Positions 51,010 to 58,796 of a DNA stretch of 64,000 nt are shown piece by piece. Each line of letters starts with the position of its first letter. Position 1 is the first letter of the stretch. The DNA is from Photobacterium lutimaris (GTDB lineage Bacteria; Pseudomonadota; Gammaproteobacteria; Enterobacterales; Vibrionaceae), in contig NZ_PYMH01000001.1 in NCBI RefSeq assembly GCF_003025555.1, positions 496,001 through 560,000 of the forward strand, given 5' to 3'. Under the pieces are notes generated by a model. That model worked only from the letters and a program-made list of their open reading frames with translations, was not told the DNA's origin and did not search any database. A program made the translations under genes and the position numbers.

Positions 51010-51957
51010 TCAAAACTTGTTACGCATTAGAAGATAAAGGAAGTAACTACCACCAACAAAGTTGATGATGACACTGATAGTGGTATCGAAAGCAAAGACA
51101 TTTTCAATTAGCCATTGACCACCCACCAGGAGCACTACCGACATAGTGCTTGCTGCCAGCATAAGGAAAGTATGATGGTAGCTACGAAATAGCTGCCGGG
51201 TCAGGCTGACGACGATTAAGCCGAAGAACAGTACAGGCCCCACTAAGGCAGTTGAGATTGCCACCATTACGGTGATCACCATCATTACCTGCATCGTGAC
51301 CTTGTGCGTATCTACGCCTAAGCTTTTGGCATTGTCAGTACCCAGCCAGAACACATCCAGTTTATGGGCAAGTGAATACAAGATAGCGATACAGATCCCC
51401 AGCGGAATAGTTGACCAGTACACCAGTTCGGCATTGACGTTATTGAAGCTGGCAAACATGGTGTTCTGTAAGTTGGCAAACTCGTTAGGGTCGAGGATCA
51501 TGGTAAAGAAGTTGGAAATACTGCTAAACAGGCTGCCACAGACGATACCAATGAGTAGCAGAGTGAAGACATTGCTATTGGCCCGACGGAAATACAGGCT
51601 GAACAGTACCATGGAGAAAACGCTCATCGTTAGAGTCGTGATCAGAAAGTTAACTTTCGCATCAGCAAACCACACACTCATACTACCAAACATCACGATG
51701 ATGATGACCTGAATCATTACGTAGAGCGAATCGAAGCCAAGGATAGACGGCGTTAAAATTCGGTTGTTGGTAATGGTCTGAAATACCAGTGACGAAGTTG
51801 AAATCGCAATAGCGGCCAGAACAATTGCCATTACTTTCGGTAATCTTAGCGACAGAAAGAACTGGTAATTCTGGGCGTTGAGGCCCTGACCAATAAAGTA
51901 GACAGTAATGAGTAACCCCAATACTGCAAGCAGGGAGACTTTTACACTGTCACGCAT
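51010..51957 (-). CDS. Siderophore ABC importer permease (second permease, VctG-like)
   Basis: A 315-residue FecCD-family permease with eight to ten spans, including LRLPKVMAIVLAAIAISTSSLVFQ near residue 38 and the coupling-loop region LGVDTHKVTMQVMMV near 210. FecCD subunits form the membrane channel for BtuCD-type importers. Its ATG overlaps the end of the upstream permease by 8 bases, and the ATPase gene starts 6 bases after its stop. Confidence 0.92.
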   Translation of the reverse strand: MRDSVKVSLLAVLGLLITVYFIGQGLNAQNYQFFLSLRLPKVMAIVLAAIAISTSSLVFQTITNNRILTPSILGFDSLYVMIQVIIIVMFGSMSVWFADAKVNFLITTLTMSVFSMVLFSLYFRRANSNVFTLLLIGIVCGSLFSSISNFFTMILDPNEFANLQNTMFASFNNVNAELVYWSTIPLGICIAILYSLAHKLDVFWLGTDNAKSLGVDTHKVTMQVMMVITVMVAISTALVGPVLFFGLIVVSLTRQLFRSYHHTFLMLAASTMSVVLLVGGQWLIENVFAFDTTISVIINFVGGSYFLYLLMRNKF

Positions 51958-52909
51958 TGGATTTATCCTTCAGTACTAGAGCAATAAATACCGCACCACC
52001 GAAGATGCTGATGATCATCGAAATTGGCATTTCATAAGGGAAGATAATCAAGCGACCTAGGATATCGCACGTTAATACCATCACTATGCCCCAGTAGGCT
52101 GTCCAAGGCAGGTTACGGCGCATGTTATCGCCCATAAAGATAGCGACTAAGTTTGGAATGATTAACCCCAGAAACGGAATGACACCAACGATCATAACGA
52201 CGGTCGATGCAAGGATTGCCACTATCAACACGCCAATGAAAACGATCTTTTGGAAATCTAAACCAATATTTTTAGCAAAGCTTTCACCGACACTGGCGGC
52301 ACTAAACTGGCTGGCGTAGTAGTAGGCAATCATACAAGCCGGTAGGGCTAGGTAGAGGAATTCATAATTGCCTTGCAGTACCGAAGCAAAGTTGGCGACC
52401 GTCCAGGCCGACATGGTTTGAACCAAGTCATAACGGTAGGCAATAAAAGTGGTCATTGCTGAAATGACATTGCCGTACATAATACCAATCAATGGTACTA
52501 ACACGGCATTCTTGAACTGCAGCCGTTGCAGGAATTGCACAAAGATCAATGTACCCACTAGCGCAAACATAAGGATAACCCCAAGGCTTACCCAGCGGTT
52601 GGCGCCGGCAAAAAACACGATCCCCATGACATAGCCAAGCATTGCACAGTCAATCGTGCCGGTTGTTGAGGGGGCGGCGAATCGGTTTTGGCAGACTTGC
52701 TGCATGATCAGACCTGCAACACTTAATCCTGCACCGGCCAAACAGATGGCGAGTAGGCGAGGTAAGCGGCTACCAAAAAGAATGGAGAGGGTATGTTCAT
52801 CGCCGGCTAGCAAGCTTTCAAAGCTGATATTGGCTACACCAATAAAAAGTGAAAAAGCCGCAAGGGGGAAGAGGGCGATAACCGCCCAGAGTAATTTTTT
52901 ATTATGCAT
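51950..52909 (-). CDS. Siderophore ABC importer permease (first permease, VctD-like)
   Basis: A 319-residue FecCD-family permease. SRLPRLLAICLAGAGLSVAGLIMQ near residue 48 is the highly conserved R-L-P-R...A-G-x-L...G...Q motif of the family, and IPFLGLIIPNLVAIFMGDNMR near 240 is the second conserved region. It pairs with the VctG-like permease. It is separated from the binding-protein gene by a GC-rich hairpin that may lower its expression relative to that gene. Confidence 0.92.
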   Translation of the reverse strand: MHNKKLLWAVIALFPLAAFSLFIGVANISFESLLAGDEHTLSILFGSRLPRLLAICLAGAGLSVAGLIMQQVCQNRFAAPSTTGTIDCAMLGYVMGIVFFAGANRWVSLGVILMFALVGTLIFVQFLQRLQFKNAVLVPLIGIMYGNVISAMTTFIAYRYDLVQTMSAWTVANFASVLQGNYEFLYLALPACMIAYYYASQFSAASVGESFAKNIGLDFQKIVFIGVLIVAILASTVVMIVGVIPFLGLIIPNLVAIFMGDNMRRNLPWTAYWGIVMVLTCDILGRLIIFPYEMPISMIISIFGGAVFIALVLKDKSNA

Positions 52910-52919
52910 GAGTATTTAT

Positions 52920-52937
52920 GCCCGGCTATTGCCGGGC
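52920..52937 (-). other. Intercistronic hairpin between binding-protein and permease genes
   Basis: GCCCGGC, a 4-base loop and GCCGGGC form a perfect GC stem without a T-run. Such hairpins commonly protect the upstream, more abundant, binding-protein mRNA. Confidence 0.65.
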
Positions 52938-52947
52938 TGATAGGTTG

Positions 52948-53871
52948 TTATTGAGTAGAAGTTACCGCTTTGCGAGCATCATCAATCATGATTTCCGTGG
53001 CATTTGCACCTGCGATAGTGAGGTACCACGCGCTTGGGTTAAGGAAAACAATGCGGTTGTTCTTGTATGCTGGCGTGCTTTTAATCAGCGGGTTGTCAAA
53101 TAGCTGCTGGGCTTTGCCAGAGCTTTGGCCAATTGCACTTTCGCGGTCAAGGATGAAAAGCACATCTGGCGCGGCATCGGCAATGAACTCAAACGAAATC
53201 AGGTTGCCATGAGGGTTTTGGGTGTCAGAGGTACGCGCAGGTTCGAAGCCAAATTCGTCAAATAGGACAGAGAATCGGCTGACTTCGCCGAACATTGAGA
53301 TGTTATTGCCGTTGTTCATCACAGCCAGTGTTTTTAGGCCTTCTTTCTGGACTTGTTCGCGCACTTCAGCCATCTGCGCTTCAGTTTCTTCAATCAGTTG
53401 CTCGGCTTCTGCTTCCTTGTTGAAAACGTTGCCCAGCATACGCCAGTTCTTCTTGGTGTCTTCCCAGTAGTTGCCGTTCTCAACAACATGCATGACAGTG
53501 GGGGCGATTTGAGACAGGGTCGGGTAGGCATCAACCATGCGGCTTTCGGCAATGATCACGTCAGGCTGTAGGGTGAAAATTTGTTCGAAGTTCGCTTCTT
53601 TCATGCTGCCGATAGAGGTGGCTTTCTCACTGTAGTCGGCTAAGTACTCAGGTAGCATTGTGGTTACTGCACCGACAGGCTCAATACCCAGACGGTTGAG
53701 TGTATCAAGACTGCCGTGACCGCCTACCACCACAACGCGCTGTGGCGTTTGCTCAATGGTGGTGGTGCCTAGTGAGTGTTGAACCGTAACGGATTCTGCC
53801 AAAGCCGGGGCATTGATTGCTAGCGCACCCAGAATGAGTGCTGATTTTAATGCAGTGGTAAAGCGAGTCAT
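52948..53871 (-). CDS. Siderophore-binding periplasmic protein (VctP/FatB-like)
   Basis: A 307-residue class III binding protein with a signal peptide ending ALA (residue about 25). The first mature stretch, VTVQHSLGTTTIEQTPQRVVVV, and the pattern EANFEQIFTLQPDVIIAESRM near 92 are typical of FecB/FatB/YclQ-like iron-siderophore receptors. There is no lipobox cysteine, so the protein is free in the periplasm. It is the first gene of the four-gene operon and lies across an AT-rich region, with Fur-like motifs, from the LysR gene. Confidence 0.9.
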   Translation of the reverse strand: MTRFTTALKSALILGALAINAPALAESVTVQHSLGTTTIEQTPQRVVVVGGHGSLDTLNRLGIEPVGAVTTMLPEYLADYSEKATSIGSMKEANFEQIFTLQPDVIIAESRMVDAYPTLSQIAPTVMHVVENGNYWEDTKKNWRMLGNVFNKEAEAEQLIEETEAQMAEVREQVQKEGLKTLAVMNNGNNISMFGEVSRFSVLFDEFGFEPARTSDTQNPHGNLISFEFIADAAPDVLFILDRESAIGQSSGKAQQLFDNPLIKSTPAYKNNRIVFLNPSAWYLTIAGANATEIMIDDARKAVTSTQ

Positions 53872-53927
53872 AACGAACCTTGTAAATCTTAGAGCTGATT
53901 AAAAGCTGATAAGCGCAATCTAATCAC

Positions 53928-53946
53928 AAATGAGAATTGTTTTTAT
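53928..53946. promoter_or_regulatory. Fur-box-like site upstream of the siderophore importer operon
   Basis: AAATGAGAATTGTTTTTA carries a GAGAAT Fur half-site and a degenerate second half. It lies about 60 bases before the binding-protein start codon. Confidence 0.4.
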
Positions 53947-54082
53947 TGATATTACTCATGAAAGGGGCATAAAGCCTAGTAATATTAATGTTTGCTTACA
54001 CTCTATCGCTTGGAAAGCCATTTGTAGCACACTTGAACCACATTACTGCATACTTGATGTGGATAGTGATTATTTGTATATT

Positions 54083-54101
54083 GAATATGATTATCATTTG
54101 T
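54083..54101. promoter_or_regulatory. Fur-box-like site upstream of the LysR gene
   Basis: On the minus strand the stretch contains ATGATAATCAT, an exact 11-base core of the GATAATGATAATCATTATC consensus; about 14 of 19 positions agree. It lies 69 bases before the LysR start codon. Confidence 0.55.
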
Positions 54102-54169
54102 ATGCGCGTTATGGGGCTCGTATTGGTCCTTCTTCTGCTAGCCATTGCCAAAAAACAGACAATTAAATT

Positions 54170-55093
54170 ATGAATTTATGCCAAATTGATATTAGTCATC
54201 TTATCGTGCTCAAGCACCTCTTAGAGCGAAAGCATGTTTCGAATACCGCCCAGGCATTGAGTATCAGTCAGCCATCAGTGAGTCGGTCGTTGCAAAAGTG
54301 CCGAGCCCTGTTTAAAGATGAACTATTGGTCAGATCAAGCCATGGCTATGAGTTGACGCCAAAAGCCGAGTCGGTGAAGACGGAAATTAGCTCCATGCTG
54401 GCTTCTTTGGAACGCTTGGTCCACGACCAAGAGTTTGATCCAAAGACATGTCAAAAATCCTTGAAGGTGTTTGGCTTGGTGCCGCAAGTCAATTGGCTGC
54501 TGCCAAAGGTGTTTCAGCACCTACGGGAATATGCTCCCTTGCTTACACTAGAGCTAGATACCGTACCTAAGCGCCACTTTGATGCCTTAATTGCTGGGGA
54601 TGTACATTTTGTCCTCTCAACTCAGCAACCACCGTCATCAGAGCAAAACATATACCGTAGCTTTATTGCATCGCGTGATTACAGATTACTGATGAGTGCA
54701 GATCATCCTTTAGCCGAGCAGGAGCTGACTCCCGAAAAGCTAGTGGAATGCCAATTTGGGCAAATTTCATTGCATGGCGATAGAAATTTATCTATAGAGA
54801 AACGCTTCAGAGATCTCGGGCTGACTGATCGAAACAAACCGGTCTCCACCCCTTTGATGCTGACTAACTTCAATGTCGCTCCGGCCATGGCTGAGCACTC
54901 TGATGTGATTTTTCATCTGCCAACGCCTTTTGCTGAAGAAGCCTGTATCAATCGAAATTTGGTGGCTTGTCCTGTGCCTGAAGGGCTGCGTTCGCCTTAT
55001 CAAGATGTCTACTTGTATTGGCACAAGCGATATCACAATGATGAGTTGTGTATGTGGTTTCGCGAAGTAATAAGGCAGTTATACATAAGCTGA
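54170..55093 (+). CDS. LysR-family regulator in the siderophore cluster
   Basis: A 307-residue LysR-type regulator. The winged helix-turn-helix is at about residues 8-65 (HVSNTAQALSISQPSVSRSL), followed by the linker and a substrate-binding domain (about 95-300). The style is nearer to the NodD/SyrM/LeuO-like branch than to CysB. It lies just before the TonB receptor on the same strand and opposite the ABC operon, and a Fur-like box precedes it. It probably tunes siderophore uptake; the effector could be the siderophore itself. It is not clearly the IrgB of Vibrio cholerae. Confidence 0.85.
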   Translation: MNLCQIDISHLIVLKHLLERKHVSNTAQALSISQPSVSRSLQKCRALFKDELLVRSSHGYELTPKAESVKTEISSMLASLERLVHDQEFDPKTCQKSLKVFGLVPQVNWLLPKVFQHLREYAPLLTLELDTVPKRHFDALIAGDVHFVLSTQQPPSSEQNIYRSFIASRDYRLLMSADHPLAEQELTPEKLVECQFGQISLHGDRNLSIEKRFRDLGLTDRNKPVSTPLMLTNFNVAPAMAEHSDVIFHLPTPFAEEACINRNLVACPVPEGLRSPYQDVYLYWHKRYHNDELCMWFREVIRQLYIS

Positions 55094-55187
55094 ATTTGAA
55101 TTTCGGTGTCTGTATTTATTCAAAACTCGAATAATCACAATTCAAAACCCGAATGGAACTTGTATTGTCATTTTATTGAATAAGATA

Positions 55188-55206
55188 TCTAATGCGAATC
55201 ATTCTC
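55188..55206. promoter_or_regulatory. Fur box upstream of the TonB-dependent receptor
   Basis: TCTAATGCGAATCATTCTC agrees with the 19-base Fur consensus at 14 positions, and AATGCGAATCATTCTC resembles known enterobacterial sites. It lies about 45 bases before the start codon at 55242. Confidence 0.65.
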
Positions 55207-55241
55207 GTTATATTTGGTTTTGTAGTTCTAAAAGGACGTTT

Positions 55242-57236
55242 ATGTATACCAGCACCCACTTCATTCGCAAGCCTCTAGCAATGGCTGTCGCTTCTGTGTT
55301 TATTTCCATGCCTGTTTATGCAGAGTTTGATCGACAAGACGAACAAACGGATGAGCAAATGGTGGTTACCGCAACACGTACCGAGACCACCTTAGCGAAG
55401 GCTCCTGCGTCAATATCGGTGGTTACGGAAGAAGATATTCTTTCAGAGCCGAGCTTGGCATTGAATGATTTGGTGAAGAACATTGCGGGCGTAGAAAGCC
55501 AAATGGACGGTGGACGGGCGGGGCGTGAAATGATCTCGATTCGCGGTCTGAATCCTAAATTTACTATGATTCTGGTGAATGGTCGTAAACTTAGCTCTTC
55601 AAATGCTATTTTCCGCGGCAATGACTTTGACCTGTCTGCAATTCCCAAAGAGAGCATTGAGCGGGTCGAAGTCATCCGTGGCCCGATGTCAGCACTGTAC
55701 GGCTCTGAAGCTTTAGGTGGTGTAATCAATGTCATCACCAAGCAACCGACCAACGAGTGGAACTCACAAATTAGCGGTGACTACAGCTATCGTGATGATG
55801 ACAACGGTGGCCAATATTCAGCAGGATTTAATACCTCTGGTGCGTTGATTGACGATGAGTTGTATATGTCGTTGGCTGTAAGCCAAACAGCGCGCGATGC
55901 TTACAGTGCTTTCTCTGGTCAGGCAGAAGGTTCAAACGGTGAATATGATCGCTCACAAGCGACAACACTTGAAGAACGCGAAACCCTTGCCGTAAGCGGT
56001 AACGTATTATGGTATATCAATGATATGCATGATATCGCTTTCGATTTTTCTTATACCGACGATGAACGTGACGGCATCATTGAGTCAACAGTAGGCCTTA
56101 CTGATTCTGACTCACGTGTAAAACGTGATATGCAAGCGGTAACCTACAACGGTATGTTCGATTGGGGTGAAGCGCAACTTCGCTATAACCGTGATGCGGT
56201 ATCAAGCGTCGATGCAGCGGAAGTTGACACGGGTGTCTCTGACATTGATGAAACCAACCAGCAGGTATATGGCCACGGTACTACCTATATCGGCAGTCAC
56301 ACGCTGACTTTTGGTGGTGAATGGAGCTATTCAGAGCTAGATAACCCTGAAAGCCTGACAAAAACAGGTAAAGCTGATGTTCATGAACAGGCACTATTCG
56401 TGCAAGATCAGTGGGAGATCAACGACGCTTATACATTGACGTATGGTACACGCCTCGATTTCCATGAAGCCTACGGTAGTCACTGGAGCCCACGCGCTTA
56501 TTTGGTTAACACGGTAACGGATAAGCTAACGTTGAAAGGTGGCGTAGGTTCTGCTTTCAACGCACCAACATTGCTGCAAACCTCAGAAGAAAACGTGATT
56601 AATAGCTGTAAGGGTGATTGTCAGGTTGTCGGTAACCCAGATCTAGATCCTGAGACCAGCGTCAGCTATGAAGTGTCTGCTATCTACAACGAGGCGCTTT
56701 GGAGTATTGAAGCCGGCCTGTTCCGTAACGATATTAAAAACCTGATCGATCAAGACCGTGATAATGCTGTGGGTATCTCACCGGATGGTCGTGATATTTA
56801 CACTTACAAGAATATCAACAAAGCAATGACTCAAGGTCTTGAATTAACAGCTCACTATGATGTGACGGAGTCAATCCAGCTTAACGGTGCCTATACGTAT
56901 CTGGATACTGAAGATAAAACAACGGGTAAAGAGCTAGAAGATCGTCCAGACCATCAGGCAAACGTGCGCATGACGTGGTATGCCACTGAGTGGATGGATA
57001 CTTTCTTGCGTGTTAACTACACAGGTGAAGCCCTGATTGATACAGGCAGCGATTTATACCGTCCAAGCTTTACTACTGCGGACCTGGGTATGAACTACCT
57101 GATCAACAGCGACTGGCGTTTGCGTGCCGGTGTGCGCAATATTACCGATGAGCAGTTTGATGATTTCGAAGTTACTCGCCGTAGTTACTCTATTGAGCCT
57201 CGTAGCTGGTACTTGGGTATGACTGCAAACTTCTAA
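55242..57236 (+). CDS. TonB-dependent catecholate-siderophore receptor (CirA/IrgA-like)
   Basis: A 664-residue outer-membrane receptor. Signal peptide residues 1-28 end VYAEF; the TonB box is near residue 38 (EQMVVTATR), and the plug domain has APASISVVTEEDI, ISIRGLNPKFTMILVNGRK and the VEVIRGPMSALYGSEALGGVINVIT stretch (parts shown). The barrel ends in the usual aromatic C-terminus (GMTANF). The style matches CirA/IrgA-type catecholate receptors. The ATG at 55242 follows AAAGGACG, and a Fur box lies upstream. It completes the uptake system with the binding protein, permeases and SIP. Confidence 0.9.
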   Translation: MYTSTHFIRKPLAMAVASVFISMPVYAEFDRQDEQTDEQMVVTATRTETTLAKAPASISVVTEEDILSEPSLALNDLVKNIAGVESQMDGGRAGREMISIRGLNPKFTMILVNGRKLSSSNAIFRGNDFDLSAIPKESIERVEVIRGPMSALYGSEALGGVINVITKQPTNEWNSQISGDYSYRDDDNGGQYSAGFNTSGALIDDELYMSLAVSQTARDAYSAFSGQAEGSNGEYDRSQATTLEERETLAVSGNVLWYINDMHDIAFDFSYTDDERDGIIESTVGLTDSDSRVKRDMQAVTYNGMFDWGEAQLRYNRDAVSSVDAAEVDTGVSDIDETNQQVYGHGTTYIGSHTLTFGGEWSYSELDNPESLTKTGKADVHEQALFVQDQWEINDAYTLTYGTRLDFHEAYGSHWSPRAYLVNTVTDKLTLKGGVGSAFNAPTLLQTSEENVINSCKGDCQVVGNPDLDPETSVSYEVSAIYNEALWSIEAGLFRNDIKNLIDQDRDNAVGISPDGRDIYTYKNINKAMTQGLELTAHYDVTESIQLNGAYTYLDTEDKTTGKELEDRPDHQANVRMTWYATEWMDTFLRVNYTGEALIDTGSDLYRPSFTTADLGMNYLINSDWRLRAGVRNITDEQFDDFEVTRRSYSIEPRSWYLGMTANF

Positions 57237-57266
57237 AGTATTAATCAGTACGCAGCTCAAAAAGCA

Positions 57267-57298
57267 ACGGGAGCCTTTATCTAAAGGCTCCCGTTTTG
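57267..57298. terminator. Bidirectional terminator between the receptor and dmsC genes
   Basis: ACGGGAGCCTTTA and TAAAGGCTCCCGT form a perfect 13-bp stem with a TC loop, followed by TTTTG. Confidence 0.9.
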
Positions 57299-57321
57299 TT
57301 TTACTCGCTTAGCGAAATAGA

Positions 57322-58167
57322 TTAGATACCGACAGTCATGTGTAGGCCGTAGAAAATACCTCGACCAACCAACTCAGAAAGCAGTACCAAGCCGAAGCTT
57401 ACCACCATGACGGGTACACCCGGACGGCTGTTCATCAGGTTAGGGATAAACCATACGGCTAGAGCGCCAAGTAGTAAGCCGACACGGATGATCTGAAGCT
57501 GCGCCATATTGGGGATAAGCTCTGTCGCGGTGGTCACAGAGGTTTGGATATCAGCTAGCCCGATAAGCTGGCTGACCAACGCCGTCAGGCTGATAGCCAC
57601 GGCGATAGAGCCAACAAATGGCAAAGCACGGTCAAGTGTTGCCATCTTGTGTTGAGCACCAGTGAGTAGCAAGTGGCCGAAGATAAGACCAGATGTCAGC
57701 ATAGTCATCACAAAAGCTATTGGGGTATAGATGGTATTCCAGGTCGGTACGGTATCAAGAAGATAAAGTCTGATCATTGAGTACATAAAGGCAATACCGA
57801 CGATCATACCCGCCGCCAGCAGCAGCTTACGCAGGCTTTCATTGCCTTTGTCCAGCATCTCTAGCAACCAGTAACCACTGCCTAATGCAAAGAATACGCT
57901 TCCGGTGAAGATTTCATTGGACAGCCAAGAGCTGCCAACTTGGTTGAGCGCATTGAAAGCGCGCAGTGGGCTGCCAAGGTGCATAGTAGAAGCCACGAAA
58001 CCCAGCCCCATCAATACCCAAAGAAAGAACATTGCTTTATGAAGGCGATCGTTGACACCGATACAAAGTTTGCCTTTTAAGATCACCCCACCAAGTAGTA
58101 GGTAAGCACCGACAGCAGTTTGTGCCAGCACGGTAAATAGGATCAGGGGCCATTCATGCCAAGCCAT
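57322..58167 (-). CDS. dmsC: DMSO reductase membrane anchor subunit
   Basis: A 281-residue membrane protein of the DmsC/YnfH family with about eight spans. It begins MAWHEWPLILFTVLAQTAVGAYLL, the quinol-side DmsC signature, and MHLGSPLRAFNALNQVGSSWLSNE near residue 62 is conserved. It anchors the DmsAB dimer and takes electrons from menaquinol. The start lies at the end of dmsB after a strong AAGGAGG site, so expression is coupled. Confidence 0.9.
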   Translation of the reverse strand: MAWHEWPLILFTVLAQTAVGAYLLLGGVILKGKLCIGVNDRLHKAMFFLWVLMGLGFVASTMHLGSPLRAFNALNQVGSSWLSNEIFTGSVFFALGSGYWLLEMLDKGNESLRKLLLAAGMIVGIAFMYSMIRLYLLDTVPTWNTIYTPIAFVMTMLTSGLIFGHLLLTGAQHKMATLDRALPFVGSIAVAISLTALVSQLIGLADIQTSVTTATELIPNMAQLQIIRVGLLLGALAVWFIPNLMNSRPGVPVMVVSFGLVLLSELVGRGIFYGLHMTVGI

Positions 58168-58168
58168 T

Positions 58169-58786
58169 TTATACCTCCTTAGGGTTTGCTAGGAAACCGC
58201 TGCGATCGCCGGTCGGGCGGGCATGACGATTTGGTTTGATGACAATGTTCGGTTTGGTCTTCAGTGAAGAGGGTAATGGCGCAACATCGGCGTTAGTACC
58301 GTACTTTTTGCGTAGCTCATCAATAGGGCCAAACTCCAGTGCGCGTAGTGGGCAAGAGCTAACACAGATAGGCTCAAGGCCTTGACCTACACGCTCATAA
58401 CAGCCGTCACACTTGGTCATATGGCCTTTATCGGCGTTGTACTGTGGTGCGCCGTAAGGGCAGGCCATGGAGCAATATTGGCAGCCGATACACACATCTT
58501 CATTGACGACAACCAAGCCATCTTCTTCACGCTTATGCATGGCACCCGATGGACAAACATTGGCACACGCTGGTTCATCACAGTGGTTACAGGCGATGGA
58601 GAGGTAGTAGGAGAACACATCCTGACGGAAGGTTTCGCCTTCTTTTATCCAGTTACCCCCGGTGTATTCGTAAACGCGGCGGTAGTTGACGCCGATATCA
58701 GTGTCTTTGTTGTCCTTGCACGATAGCTGACAGGTTTTACAGCCGGTGCATTTGCTTGAATCAATATAAAAACCGTATTGTTTCAT
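58169..58786 (-). CDS. dmsB: DMSO reductase iron-sulfur subunit
   Basis: A 205-residue electron-transfer subunit with four [4Fe-4S] ferredoxin motifs: CTGCKTCQLSCKD at about 12, HCDEPACANVCP at about 67, CIGCQYCSMACPYGAPQ at about 98 and the set CDGCYERVGQGLEPICVSSCP at about 125. This matches DmsB in E. coli, with no signal peptide, so it rides with DmsA. It lies between dmsA and dmsC with short spacings. Confidence 0.93.
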   Translation of the reverse strand: MKQYGFYIDSSKCTGCKTCQLSCKDNKDTDIGVNYRRVYEYTGGNWIKEGETFRQDVFSYYLSIACNHCDEPACANVCPSGAMHKREEDGLVVVNEDVCIGCQYCSMACPYGAPQYNADKGHMTKCDGCYERVGQGLEPICVSSCPLRALEFGPIDELRKKYGTNADVAPLPSSLKTKPNIVIKPNRHARPTGDRSGFLANPKEV

Positions 58787-58796
58787 GGTTTAAGCC

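Noticed and set aside
53930..54166. 78-codon frame in the gap before the LysR gene
   Set aside because: It runs through the regulatory region with Fur-like sites, has no ribosome site and no recognisable domain.
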